Made by a program: the position numbers and the translations under genes | Shown: positions 10,441-22,079 of the stretch, piece by piece | How positions within the stretch are numbered: the first letter of the stretch is position 1 | Layout: every line of letters begins with the position of its first letter | Assembly (NCBI GenBank): GCA_021234155.1 | Contig: JAJEKV010000133.1 | Coordinates: 1,576,827 to 1,640,826 of the forward strand | Source of the DNA: Isoetes taiwanensis | Lineage: Eukaryota; Streptophyta; Lycopodiopsida; Isoetales; Isoetaceae | DNA: 64,000 nucleotides | Direction of reading: 5' to 3' | Notes under the pieces: generated by a model | Databases searched by the model: none | What the model was told of the DNA's origin: nothing | The model's input: only the letters and a program-made list of their open reading frames with translations

Positions 10441-11615
10441 ATAAATATAAATAGAAAAAAAGAATTCAGATATACTTAGGTGCATCTTAGGGATATACTT
10501 CCAAGGGTAATGCAGGACCCAAGGAAGAGAATAAGAAGCACATCTAATTCTTGTGTATGATAATTAAAACCTTGTTTATGTAACAATAAGTCTAAATCAG
10601 GGTTATTGTTTAAATAATCACGATCTAAAAGTCGTTAAATATTGCAAAGATTAGAGTGAATATAATTGTACTATCGGAAGTAATGTATACGATACTATGA
10701 TAATGTTAATTCATAAATATTACCTTAGGGTAATTATGTTAATCACATGCATTAAAGGAGCCAGCAGAGATCATGCAGATTGTTAATCCACGATGTTTTA
10801 TGCTAGGTAAGGGCTGCATGCGATTTACCGATGATGGGACCACCACGGGATCTCTAGGACGGGTGTAATGTCAATGTAGGGCATGGGGACCGCTGGGTTC
10901 CGCTTTGGATGAGTGGAAGGTAGATTAAAAAGTCTACTCCGGCCCCACCCGGCGCAAGTAGACCACCGAGATAAGAGGTCATTCAGAATGCATTGATAGA
11001 AAGCACCTCTAGTCAATGCCTACTGAAGGACCCTATCCTCCACGCCTCGTGCAACTAAAGGTGTAGGCATAAGGGGCATATAGGCATTATAGGGCGCCTT
11101 TCCACGTAATTAATGATGGAAGAAGCATCCCTTCCTATGCCGGGAGATTAGTCATGCATTCATGTAGATAGATGGGGTGGTTCCCTTTATAACCAACTTT
11201 ACATTAATATTCTAGCTGTGGTGTGAATCCAGAGGCCAATGAGAACTAAGAACCTACGGAGTCGCGATCATCTGCAGCACTTGTATAGATAGTTCTAGAG
11301 AAGTTATGATTTCTACCATTTAAACTAATCGCTAAATCTTGTGTGAGATAGTAAGTATGTAATTATAGATATTGTAAAAATTAATGTGATTTCAAGATGC
11401 AAAGACTTGCAACACAAATTTTGTTATAACGGGTTGCAAGGGACGAAAGAGTACCTTGAAGTGTAAATTTTGTATGAAATTGATAAACTTTGATAAACTT
11501 AAATGTCAGTATTAAGTAGCGTTAAGAATTACTTTATGTTGATCTTATATTATAATGTTATGCTGTAATTCCTGGATTTGGATCCAGCCCTAATCTGGAT
11601 GGCTACGATTGTGGT
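10441..11615. other. AT-rich interior, no gene seen
   Basis: No gene signal. ATTACCTTAGGGTAATT near 10720 has a counterpart near 18230, just before the 3' LTR, so part of this may be internal LTR-element sequence. Confidence 0.3.
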
Positions 11616-11841
11616 TTGCCATACTGTCAGATCGGACGGTCTGAACCTGCGTTAGCTAAACTTGCCCCAGAAAAAATACAAGAACAAAGAAAAAAAGTTT
11701 CGTTAGGGTTTAGGTCGGGCCCAAGTTTCCCTGACCAAGACGAGCAGCTGGATGCAGCAACTGCTTCGATTACCCAGGTTAGTTTCGGGACCCTGCAAGC
11801 ATCCCTTGCAATTCTCACTGCAAACTCTGCAGTAAGTTATA
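11616..11841 (+). other. Exon-like open segment, unidentified
   Basis: An open frame with coding-like composition contains EKIQEQRKKVSLGFRSGPSF and LDAATASITQVSF, and runs into GCAGTAAGTTAT, a good splice donor. It lies 270 bp upstream of the kinesin fragment in the same orientation and could be an upstream exon of that gene. I cannot match it to a family. Confidence 0.3.
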
Positions 11842-12089
11842 ACAAAACCCAGATTCTGATTATACCCGTTGGAGTTCCCTTGCTTAGATGGTCCAGATGA
11901 CTTGCAGCACCTGGGCTTCTCCAAATCGGCCTCCTAGAGTCCTGAAGAACAAGTCCCAGATCATTTGGAGCTAATTTCGAAAGCTTCCAATTCGTCGTCC
12001 ATGAACGCTGCCATCTCCAGCAACTGCTATTTAACTAATTCCAGACCATTCTTATAGTCTTAGGACAGTCCGTAGCTCTGGAATATCAT

Positions 12090-12567
12090 CACAGAGTTAT
12101 AGAAAATGTATAATGCAAGAAAGCCCTCAAAGCCTGACATGGCTGGGAGCATCAGAAAGCAGCTTTACATTTGATCATGTTGCCTGTAGAACTATTCAAC
12201 AGGAAATACCATGCTTGATCCCAATTTGTTGTTTGCCTCTTCAACCAGTTGAAAGAAGATGCAAGGAAAGGGGTCTATTTGGAAGACCTACTGGAGGGGG
12301 AAGTTGGATGTCTTCAGGGCGTTCTTCAGTTATTGCTGATGGTAAGAATTTCCTTTATTCCCATACATTCTCAGACCATTAATCATTCTTCTTCTTGCAA
12401 AATAGGGTGCAGGTTGGATAGGTGTTTTATTGCATATGAACGAGGCTACACATACTGCTATAGCTACACACATAATGAAGCGAGCAATCCTTATGGCAGA
12501 GGCAGAAGACAGAAGGAATTATCTAAAATTACTTGAGGGTCTGAACGAGATAATAAGACGTATGTAA
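12090..12567 (+). pseudogene. Kinesin-12 (POK/PAKRP-like) motor domain fragment
   Basis: Three pieces of a plant kinesin-12 motor occur in order. First, 12113-12205 reads QESPQSLTWLG...FTFDHVACRTIQQE, the beta-strand block before the nucleotide-binding loop. Second, 12248-12351 reads LKEDARKGVYLEDLLEGEV and VLQLLL, bounded by a pyrimidine-rich CAG acceptor and a GTAAGA donor. Third, 12406-12567 starts after TGCAAAATAG with GAG...HMNEATHTAIATH, the position of switch I (normally N-x-x-SSRSH). The P-loop segment GQTGSGKT that should lie between the first two is absent, and the switch I SSRSH is lost, so no ATPase could form. Kinesin-12s act at the phragmoplast and division site. Splice-like edges mean this is genomic, not a cDNA copy. 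Confidence 0.72.
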
Positions 12568-13550
12568 TATTTTTTCCATGTGTATAAGTTAGCTAAGCAG
12601 AAGTCTTTAAGAGGCAAAACAATGAAACGCCACACAGAATGGTACAAATCACCAGTAAGACCTTTCAGTTATTTTTCAAGCCTATACATATTCAAATGTG
12701 CTGAGATGGCATGTAAACATCCTGAACATCCTGAACATGCAACTTTTACTTCATAGGATACCATCCATCTTGAACATGCAACTCATTACTTTTGCTTCAT
12801 AGGATCTTGAGACTTTATATTTGTCTCTTTGCTTGAGCTTTTATGCATTCTGCTGAGAATTTATTGTGTTTATTCACATATGCTTCCAGGTCGTAGGAAT
12901 AAGGAGTATTTGTCTTGAGGAGTCAGGTTTAACTTCTCAATCCCATTCAAGATGGGGCTACAAGTTCATATGAGCCCTCTAGGGATTGATTTATGTCAAT
13001 GATAGCTTTGATAAAATCAAATGCTCAATGCTAGATTTGACAAATTTGAAGGTATAAAACCCATGTTGAACCAGAAGTTCAATTTTCTTATATAGGTGGT
13101 TTCAAACATGGTTTAAATTATGTTATTAACAGGTTCAAGCTGTCCATGTTATTAGGATCATGGCATTTTCAAGATCATGGCACCAACTTTAGGCACAACA
13201 TCAATGGACAAGGTATCTAGGCATTATTTTCTAGCATAATAATTTGTGTTCTATATTCAATTGCATGAATATGCATGCAGTGCTGCTTTCTAAAATAATC
13301 AGCTATCATCTTTAATTCTATTCTGCATATATGCAAATTTTACTTAGCATGTAATCTGAAGGATAAATTATTTTTTATGATTTAATCATTTATTAATTGT
13401 TTCTACAAGTTGACGCCAGCAGTTCTGCTTGGCAAAATGACATTTGAAAAATCATCTTACAATAGCTGTGCAGATGATTCCATGAGGCTCAATGTTGAAA
13501 ATGCAAGTTTTAGCTCAATGAAACTCCATAACTTAATCTGTAAATAGCTG
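12568..13550. other. Intron-like AT-rich DNA
   Basis: No coding signal. A near-duplicate of GAACATGCAACT...TTCATAGGAT occurs at about 12733 and 12772. Confidence 0.3.
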
Positions 13551-13667
13551 ATATGTGGATCCATGTTGCAAAGTCAAGGAATATCAGAGTTTCTTTGACC
13601 AATTTAGTTTTTCCTCGGGCCAATTCTTGCAAAGAAGTTATTCCTCATCTTCATTGTCGTTCCTTAC

Positions 13668-13770
13668 ATTCAGCCAATACCTCAGCGACTTTACAATGGA
13701 GGCAAGCATTCAGCCAATACCTCAGCGACTTTACAATGGAGGCAAGCACTTTACAATGGAGGCAAGCATG
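13668..13770. repeat. 40-bp tandem repeat, 2.5 copies
   Basis: The unit ATTCAGCCAATACCTCAGCG...GAGGCAAGC begins at 13668 and 13708, followed by a 20-bp partial third copy. The period is not a multiple of three, so the copies read in different frames. Confidence 0.9.
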
Positions 13771-14215
13771 CAAACACAAAATTTAATGGTGCATAAGGTG
13801 CCCTTTGAATGCAATGCAATATTCACAAGGGCAATTGTTTGGCAATATTCACACGACAATTGTTTTGGTAACTGTTTTGTTAGTGTGACTCCCCTTTACT
13901 CAAACTATATAACAAGCATCTTTTGCATGATTTATCTATTCATTTTTGTTATCAAAGCCTTGGAATCGTCTTCAAACATGTTATACCAACAGGAAATCCT
14001 TCAAGCGATATGATGCGCTTTTAGGCCACAAACGGAATTGCTACATTTATTCCTTTGGCCAAATTTATGTATTTCTATTTGTATTAGACAATGCACCTTA
14101 TTTCCAGATGCATTTTGAAGTTACAAATGCAGAAAACACCAGGATACTCATTATAATGCTCAGTCGCAACATCGCAGTTATTTTGCTAACATTTCCTATA
14201 TGTTTTGATTGTCCC

Positions 14216-14255
14216 ATAAGACCTTTCTTTGTCCTATAAGACCTTTCTTTGTCCT
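14216..14255. repeat. 20-bp tandem duplication
   Basis: ATAAGACCTTTCTTTGTCCT occurs twice head to tail. Confidence 0.9.
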
Positions 14256-15787
14256 ATAATAGTGCCAAACAAAATACTGTGCCAATGTTTGAGTGTTGCG
14301 ATATGAACAGTGTTTTTGTATTTCATGCAACCATGAAATAGAAACCTATAATAGAGTGGCAGTATTTAACAGTGGTAAAAGCCAAAATGTGCGCACATAC
14401 TTTACTATAGACACATATGTATAAAGAAAGAAAGAAAGAAAGAAAAAAAGATAGATAGATAGATAAACGCATAAGAAACACTTATATTTCGAAAGAGACA
14501 CTTATATTTCAAAAGTTCTATCTCAATAAAACATTTATAACAAATATAAAGACATTTTTGGAAAATCATAAATAAGCCATGGATACGATTGGTATTGGTC
14601 TTACATGCGTTACAAATAATTCATTAGCTGCTTCTTGGTAGAGGTGAAGGCCAACCAAGTTCAGCATAGCAAGGTTACTTTCACACCCTTCTATGCATAT
14701 CTAACTCATCATCTTGAAGATTGACTCCACACCAACTCCACATTTCATAATCAAAGATATACCCATAAAAAAGCTTTAACAAGCCCACTCACACTCTTGC
14801 TCATAATTCATGCTTACCTTCTTAATGATGTGGCCTTGGTTTATTAAATAACATTATTGTGTTTGTGTGTATTTATGCGTACATGTGTCTGTCGTGAATC
14901 AAAATCTTGGCAAGGGTTCAAATAACATTGGCTAGGATATTAGGGGCGGGTTCATGTTGCTGCTAGGTTAGACAACAACATGACTTTGCCATGACAAGGG
15001 GGGATAGGGATATGCTCTGCAACAATGACAACAACAACAATAGTATATCTCTCTATCTTGATCTTCTAAGTGCAAAGAGGGTAATCTTCTAAGTGCAAAG
15101 ATGGTACTTTACTTCAACATGAAGGAATATTATCGTTATTATTTTGTCAAAGATTAAGACTGGAGCAAAAGGAAAGAGCCTTAGAATACATTATATTTTT
15201 TATAACTATTCTAGAATTACATGTAAATACTAAAGATTCTTATTGATCAAGGAAGGAACATTGAGCTAAAACAATCTGTTAGGGCGTCTCATCATCCTCT
15301 TAAACATCATTCATAAAGTTTACTACCCAAAGAACCGGGCAATCATTATTTTAGTAATTTTGTTATTGTTGTAATTGCATAACCCCCGATAATAGACACA
15401 ATTCTCACAAGAATTTATAGTATACAACTTCAACATAGAGAATAATACTGCACATAACCTATGCAATAACATTGCTAAGATATGGGTATAGTCAAATTTC
15501 TACCATCATAAAGGTCATTACCACCTTATCTTAGAGGGCTCTTTCTGAGCATTTTGAATTGGAGAGATGATATGTTGTAGGGGAATTTGCTAAGCCCTGT
15601 TCCATATAAGTACCATAGAAATATCATGGTCATGATCTATAAAGCCCAAAAATAGCTTGTCTTGACATCATATGAATATAAAACCTAATCAACAAAGAAC
15701 TAATCCAATCCAAGATGAGAAAATGGTCTAAGAACATCTCAACCGGGCGCAAAGAAACAATGGTTAATGCATTAATCGCATGCCTTT
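14256..15787. other. AT-rich DNA with a microsatellite, no gene seen
   Basis: Nothing recognisable except a (GAAA)n-(GATA)n microsatellite at 14423-14466 and a duplicated AATCTTCTAAGTGCAAAGA near 15063-15100. Confidence 0.35.
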
Positions 15788-15993
15788 GCATTTCAATTTT
15801 GATCGCTGCCACAATTCTTCCCGAGGCAACCCCCGCGAAAAAAAAATTATAGAGGTGTAGATGTGCTTATCTATGCACAACCCGCAAGCCAAAGCGCCAG
15901 AGAGCATCCAAAGTGGATCAAAACAACAAAAAGCACGCCTTAGCATTTCAATTTTGACCTAAATGTCAATTTTTCTTCGAGGCAACCCCCGCA
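15788..15993. repeat. Direct repeat, about 155-bp period
   Basis: CATTTCAATTTTGA followed by TTCTTC.CGAGGCAACCCCCGC occurs at about 15788-15838 and again at 15943-15993. Confidence 0.7.
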
Positions 15994-16034
15994 TCATGAA
16001 CATGTCTTCTTGTGTTGCATCATCAACGATCTTA

Positions 16035-18170
16035 AAAGCAAAGTAAAAAGAATAAACGAAAAAATCTTACTAAACACCATAGGGAAGGCATTTAGCTTAA
16101 AGCCGTGTGGATATGACAGAAGTCGCAATCTAAGGAAGAGTTTGAGCTACTTAACGATAATCGCCTATAATATAAACCATAGCCCAAGAAGGTTAGAAAC
16201 ATACCTAGAAAGCGCTAACAATCCATTATCTTCATTGCTGGCATGCTATTATAGTTGAGTCATTGCATAGCATCGTAGCAATGACATAGTACAAAATGCG
16301 TATAATCATTAGCTCTTTAGGTAGCCATCTTTATTGTTGGCATGCTATTATAGCTCAATCACCGCATATTATCGAAAGCAATGACATAGTATTCAAGCAA
16401 ATCGCCATCGAGATCTTCGTAGCCAATCACTTTAGCCTCCAAAAGCTGAAAGTCTCCAAAAGATTCATGGTGCCGGTAAATTTGCCATCAACAATCCAAT
16501 TATACAATACCCAAAAAGTCCGATTTTGCACCAACAGTCCAAAACAATTCTATACAAATCATAAAATTGTGTATAAGAACATCCAAACTGCGGCATTGCA
16601 TTGCATCATGATGAACTGCGATCCACAACATTGGATTGGCAAGCACAAAAATATGAGGAACCAATTAGGCCCATCCCCAATGCCTTGGCAAGTATTTCAG
16701 CTTATATCTCAAAGTTTGGGTCAAGGGCATGCTTACATTATGTCGCCAAAATCATATGGCATGAAAGACATAAATGCACGATGTCCACAATGACCATTAC
16801 ATTATTTTACTTGTGGAGCCAAGTAATATATTGCAGTTGCATTCACACTCAAATGTATTGACAAGATGTATTCAGGTGCCGATCGATCACCTGCCCTCGC
16901 CATTTCAATTGAATCGCCAGAAGAACACGCCCTTCCAACACTCTCACTTGGACATATAACTAGCATAACTTCTCCATCGGGTTCCGATCATTTTCTTCTC
17001 GCCGGATCCGGAATAGATTGAGCTTCTCTGCTTCAAAGACCGACCGAGACAGACAGTTTTTATCACGTTTCCTTTGGAAAGACGCTTGCTCAATTTCTTC
17101 ATTCCATCGCCTTTTACTCTTCCCTTCTTCTTTTTATCAATATCTTCCTTTGGAATAACAAGCAAACCGACCGCTTACATCATCCTTTTGTTTTGGAGTT
17201 CCCCTATACCACCTTCATAATGTATGCCCATAGGAGTCTTCGTGCTTCATAGAGGATTCTTCTAGCTCACGCAATGCCGCAGGATCGAAAGTGAGTCTCC
17301 GCAATCATGTCATGAGCTTTATTATTCCTCCAATCCTTCAACAAGCACATGCCAAAAGCAAAAATTTAATCTTGCTTTCCATTTAAAGTAGCCTCTTCAA
17401 TGAACATATCAAAGGCAAACCAATACATCATAGGTGCACCACTCATGGCACACCAACCGCCCTTATATTCTCGTGGAATTCCCTATCCGCCCAACCAATT
17501 CAAGAAATGGTGGCTCCTCGTGACAATCGGGCCTATGCGATCGATGCACCGCCATCGGTCCACGTTTTGAAGATGCACCCTTTCAAAGATAAAATAAAAT
17601 AGTTCACGGCTTTTGCAGCCATTTTTTCGTATGAATTCAACGCCATAGGTGCATTTCGATATAACCATTATTGAAATTTTAAGGAAAGGACCTAAATTAC
17701 CAAGGATTTTCTCAAGGATTTAAGAGCTACAACCCCCGTAGTCAAATCTCCGTGCATTATGCTCCCTAAGAAGAAATTCCACGCCATTTCTTTGAAAAAA
17801 TAGTACCATCTATCTATGGTCATTCTCAGGCCGGTATATCCATGGTCACGGCTCGCGGCTCCAAACAGATATGATATATTTAGAGATATGATATATCATC
17901 GATATCAATCGATATGATATATTTAGGAGATATTTTAAGAAATGGGGATAACTTGGGAATCGGGGTCTATAAGACTCCCATTCATTCCACATTTCGCGAT
18001 TACAAAGATTTTCAATTCACGATGGTTGTAAACACGGAGAATTTATAAAGATTTTTTGCACTTTGATGTCCTTTGTTTGTAAGAATTGTGTCACCATCTC
18101 CTTTAATTTTGACTACTTGGTTTTTATCTTTTTCATGTCTATGTTATCGCATGTAGTATACCTTTCTAGT
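16035..18170 (-). repeat. Left arm of a >2-kb inverted repeat
   Basis: The arm is the reverse complement of parts of 23820-27105. Shared landmarks include AACACCATAGGGAAGGCATT, the GGCATGCTATTATAG tandem pair, ACATTGGATTGGCAAGCACA, TCTATAAGACTCCCATTCAT and a CATGTCTATG end. An internal 118-bp duplication (16230-16390) is present in both arms, so it predates the inverted duplication. The arm is cut at about 18170, where sequence leading to the 3' LTR begins. Minus-strand open pieces (e.g. 16944-17165, lysine-rich) match no family I can name. Confidence 0.8.
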
Positions 18171-18351
18171 TAAGTTATGAAGTGATAAGTTAATTGGATA
18201 ATGAAATAGTACAAGAATGTCTTAAACATTACCTTAGAGTAATTCTAATAATTGTGTGTAACTATAATAATAATTGCATGCATCAAGTTGGTTGCAGGAC
18301 GTGAAGATCCCAAGGTGGGAGAACCCTCGATGTCGCTAGGGACATCATCAT

Positions 18352-18366
18352 TTTAAGGTGGGAGAA
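18352..18366 (+). other. Polypurine tract before the 3' LTR
   Basis: TTTAAGGTGGGAGAA immediately precedes TGGGACGC, the LTR start. An AAGGTGGGAGAA word in this position is typical of plant gypsy elements, where it primes plus-strand synthesis. It identifies the downstream LTR as the 3' one. Confidence 0.8.
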
Positions 18367-19890
18367 TGGGACGCTGGCAAAGATAACATACGATATGAAT
18401 ACGATATTATAACCGATCGCCATTAGTACATGTCATGCATTACATGTACACGGGCGATCGTAAAGGGTAGTACCCTAGGGTACGACCTTGTGAATCATTA
18501 TATTGCACATGTTAAAGCAACATGTGAATATAATCCCTTTTGCTACGTGGCAATGACCCATTGACCAAAAAGGACCAGCCCTAAATTGGAGATAAAGGGG
18601 CCCCCGAAGTCTCGGATTGGAGCAAAGAGGATGCATTTCCGCCTGAATCCGAAGCGTAGAAGTCGGATCTCCTAGGTTGCAGCCGATCCAAGATCAACAG
18701 ATCCGGAGATCGCAAAGATGGACGCCTTTCGTGGGGAGTGGGAACCGCCAAGATGCGGTGAGCAGCTTGATTCGATAGGTAGATCCGAAGTTATCAGGCC
18801 TCTTTCAAGAGAGTTTAGCATTCATTCTTAGCTATAGGCTTAACCCCTACGTTCTAAGAATGATAAGACACTAAGAAAGGAACCTAACCATGTATGATTA
18901 GGTAGATTAGAATAGATGTATTCTATTATTTTCAGTCCTGTTGTGATGATGTTTTGACATTCTATGCGCCACTCTTGTGTATTGGGAAGGGGGTAGAGAC
19001 CGTGAGCCCAAGTAGTTGTATGATCATAGTTTTAGCCCATTAATTCCCATTAATGTGGTTCTGCATAAGAGCCCTACCGGGTCGGGGTATGAGCTAGACC
19101 AACCGACAAGGAAGGGCTTGTCCGATCACGCTTGATCCCTCCGTGCGTAGCGACCGGCCGGGAACATTGTGGGCTAGGACTACCCCTGTAATCGGGCATG
19201 CGGGTGGTATGGGCTCGACACCTCTTGGGTGATGCGCCATCTTCTAGGGGTTCAAGTCGTGAGCAGCAAAGGGCTCTCTAGCTCAGCCTGCGGGATTGGC
19301 ATGAACCTTCGAGGAGAGTGATCTCCTCCCGCCTCATCGGGAGCCGGGAGATGCAACCCAAAGAGTAGCCCCTTTGGCTATGAACCCAAAGAAGGCTACG
19401 GGCACAGCTCCAATACTTTTCAGCCTATCTCAGCAAAGTATGCACAAGAGGAGCGGATGGAGTGGACTACCCAACTAACCATGTTTCTATGCCGCCAAAT
19501 CCATTTGCCATGAATTTCGGTCCAGCATTGTTATCCGTGAGACCCAAGCCGCCGGGCCTTTCCCCAAGAGTCCGAGCCCGGGTAGGATTTCCCATGTTAT
19601 GTTGATGTACCGATGTGTTGTTGCAGCTACTGTGATATGGTGGACCATCCTTCGAGGTGGGTATGTTATTGTTGATTGATGTCATGTGCTCATGTGTGTT
19701 TACGCTTCCGCAGCTAGATCGACCGAGGGAGACGGGATGAATGACACGCCCATTCTTCCCGTCCGGTTCTTGGCCACCAAAGAAGAGCCCGATGTTAGGT
19801 GGACGGCCTCATGTCACGAAAGCGATGCCGGGTTTGAGGGATGATCTCAGCTTGTATACGACGGACATCGATAGGAGTGGGGCCGCCACA
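18367..19890 (+). repeat. 3' LTR of the large gypsy-like element
   Basis: About 1,524 bp, from TGGGACGCTGGC to GCCGCCACA, giving the canonical TG...CA ends. It is homologous throughout to 3080-4595, with strong local divergence in CG/CHG-rich words and perfect blocks between them. Confidence 0.82.
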
Positions 19891-20966
19891 AGATCCACAT
19901 GGTGGGGGAGAAAAGATGATGCTCTCTTGAGTACTGCATTGGTAAGTGGAAGAATGCAGGTATCATACGGTTGCAACACCTGTGGTTAAATAGCAGATGG
20001 ACTAGTTGTAACGGGCACAAGCAAAGAATTTTCCCGCTAAGGAAGGTGACAAGACAATGTTACGGAGATCTTGAAGAATGTCACTTATGTGTCGAGTTGT
20101 TGAGTTACAAGAAAGGTGGCTACCGATGGATGTCAACATTACAAAGCAGGTCAAAGATCTATCGGCCTCTAGGTCAAGACGTCCGCTAAAAGCGTAGATA
20201 AGACGGAATGAGTAACGCCGTGGCTAAAAGCGCTTTAGCCAATTTTAGAAATCCATCAGCCCAAGAAGATTCAATTCTTCATATGGATGGCCCTTGAAGG
20301 GGGCTAAGTACAAATGTGAGTTTATATAACATGGGTATAATGTGATGTAGACAAATGCTCATTTGGATGTTCGGGTTCGAATCCATTAGCATCCATGATC
20401 ATGGTTGATCACGATCTTTTGCCCCATGATCATGGAGTACGGGCATTGGGTTAGCCCCATCATTCGCTTGTCCGCCCTCAATTAGAATGGTCGACCGATA
20501 TTGATCTCTAGATAGAAGTCAGATTGATGCCTCACTTGTGAACATTGCTCTTTGGCTGGTCCGGAAATACCGCTGCGGTTTATGCATTGAAGGGCTTGAG
20601 ATTTCTATTGCAAAACTAAAAAACATGTTTAAACCGGAAGTAGCATTGATGGGTTTATCGCACCATAGGCGTAAGGGTAGGAGATATAACAAAATACTTG
20701 ATAGACTAGGTGCTTTGAAGGATTCTATTCCTTCTTTAGATGCATTTGCTCAACAAGGATGGGATAGAGGAAAAATGATTACAATGTTGCCGCAAATGTG
20801 GCGCTTATTTAATGTTAACTATATCGAGCATCAAGTGGGGGTTATAGGTGTGGAAAAGGAGTTGCCTCTCTCTATAGTACCGCCCTTTGGAGAAGATTCG
20901 TGATCCCCATATAGTATCCACATGGTGGGGAGAAAAGATGATGCTCTCTTTGAGTACCGCATTGGT
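19891..20966 (+). repeat. Tandem unit X: end of copy 1 and complete copy 2
   Basis: The first ~50 bp (to 19942) complete the copy broken at 3079. A second full copy runs from 19943 to about 20966 and ends with the same CACATGGTGGGGAGAAAAGA spacer. Its open frames are longer than in copy 1. One is a 5' stretch with a C-x6-CHLC cluster (19971-20189). The other is a 121-codon frame (20538-20903) with LSHHRRKGRRYN, LDAFAQQGWDRGKM and MLPQMWRLFNVNY. I recognise no family. The better reading frames here suggest a real, now decayed gene duplicated in tandem. Confidence 0.75.
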
Positions 20967-21529
20967 AAAACCCTCCACATTTAGTCAGAATTGCCTCTAT
21001 CTTCCTCTACTGGGGACCACGCCTTTTTATATTATAATTTAATGTAATCTCCCTCAAAAGAAGAAAAAAACAATTAACGCAAACTATGCTCACAAAATTT
21101 TAATACAAACTATCCTTCGATTGTGAAGATCCTAGAGCATACATTATTATCCGTGTTGGACAGCTAAGATTCATAAAAGACATTAATAGCAATCAGCCCC
21201 TAGATAAGCATATTGCAGTGTCCATGCCATACTTCTAGCATTATGTGAGGTTTATAGTGGAGAACTTAACCCAATCCCATTACTATAGAAAACAAAATCT
21301 ACCATCAACATTTATGCTAAGTTAATCTATTGCTCGAATCGAATCAACCTAATGGTAGATCTGTTTTCATGTTTGTTCTTGCTGGTCATGAATGGAACTA
21401 TAAGCCCAAAGAGTATCTCATTAAGCTTGATAAGCATGGTTCATACATATAATGAACAATGGAAAGGGAAATAAATGAATCACATTCATTTAGTTTGTTT
21501 TTTATATGTTTTTACCGACTAGAAAAGAT
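20967..21529. other. AT-rich DNA, no gene seen
   Basis: No open frame or repeat that I can assign. Confidence 0.3.
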
Positions 21530-21729
21530 GCCAAGCTTTGCAATGCAACTATTGCAAAGGGTTGATGGATGCAACCGGGCAACGAAAGTTCAAGTTACGC
21601 CACACCGCCGCCGGATTATGCACGTGTAATGCCATTTTATTATCGCGGCAAAGAATCACATGGTTAACATATTTTGTTCTTATTCTCGTGTCCGTGATGT
21701 GGTGCGCATATAGGATTCACAGATTTTAA
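21530..21729 (+). pseudogene. BED-type zinc finger remnant (hAT transposon-like)
   Basis: The frame reads LQCNYC, then a short basic stretch with KFKLRH and a later C-x-C, fitting the C-x2-C...H...C pattern and the LK-x-H core of BED fingers. BED fingers sit at the N-terminus of plant hAT transposases. No RISF or hAT dimerisation motif follows, and the frame ends after 63 codons. It could also be an unrelated cysteine-containing ORF. Confidence 0.4.
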
Positions 21730-22079
21730 AAGAAAAATAAAAGATCAGCTTTGAGGATAGGAATGCAATTCAAGAATATATTTGTCCAAATGCAAGTTGT
21801 GGTCATAGGTTCGTACTCTAATTCTAAATTAGTGAACTTCTCGCCTTTTTATGGAATCGCTAACGATAAGCACGTACTTATATCAGTTCGGCCCCGCGGC
21901 ATATAAAGGTACTCAAAGATTGATGCTCCACATTGATGGTTCCATGCATATTGTTAAATTGCTTATTATGCTTACAATTAAATCCATTATTGCGCATTGC
22001 ATATCCCCGCTGCAATTTTTGTTTCGATATGTAATTTTTGAAGCCAATCGCCTAAACTTTTGCTTTGATGATTCTTAAC

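Larger units (their letters stand above)
3080..19890 (+). mobile_element. Large gypsy-like LTR element without visible pol
   Basis: Both ends are defined. A 1.5-kb LTR at 3080-4595 is followed after one base by an initiator tRNA-Met primer-binding site. A purine-rich tract at 18352-18366 abuts a homologous LTR at 18367-19890. Flanks are GTATC on the left and AGATC on the right, a plausible but imperfect 5-bp target duplication. The insertion interrupts unit X, whose two halves fit together across it. No RT, integrase, RNase H or protease motif was seen inside, so it resembles a large retrotransposon derivative (LARD) that needs enzymes in trans. Passengers include an H3-like ORF, a LINE tail, a kinesin-12 fragment and an arm of a long inverted repeat. 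Some of the interior may be later nested insertions. Confidence 0.72.

Noticed and set aside
14423-14466. (GAAA)n-(GATA)n run as a possible LINE or SINE tail
   Set aside because: None of the 3' signature of the LINE family and no tRNA-like body lies upstream. Treated as a plain microsatellite.
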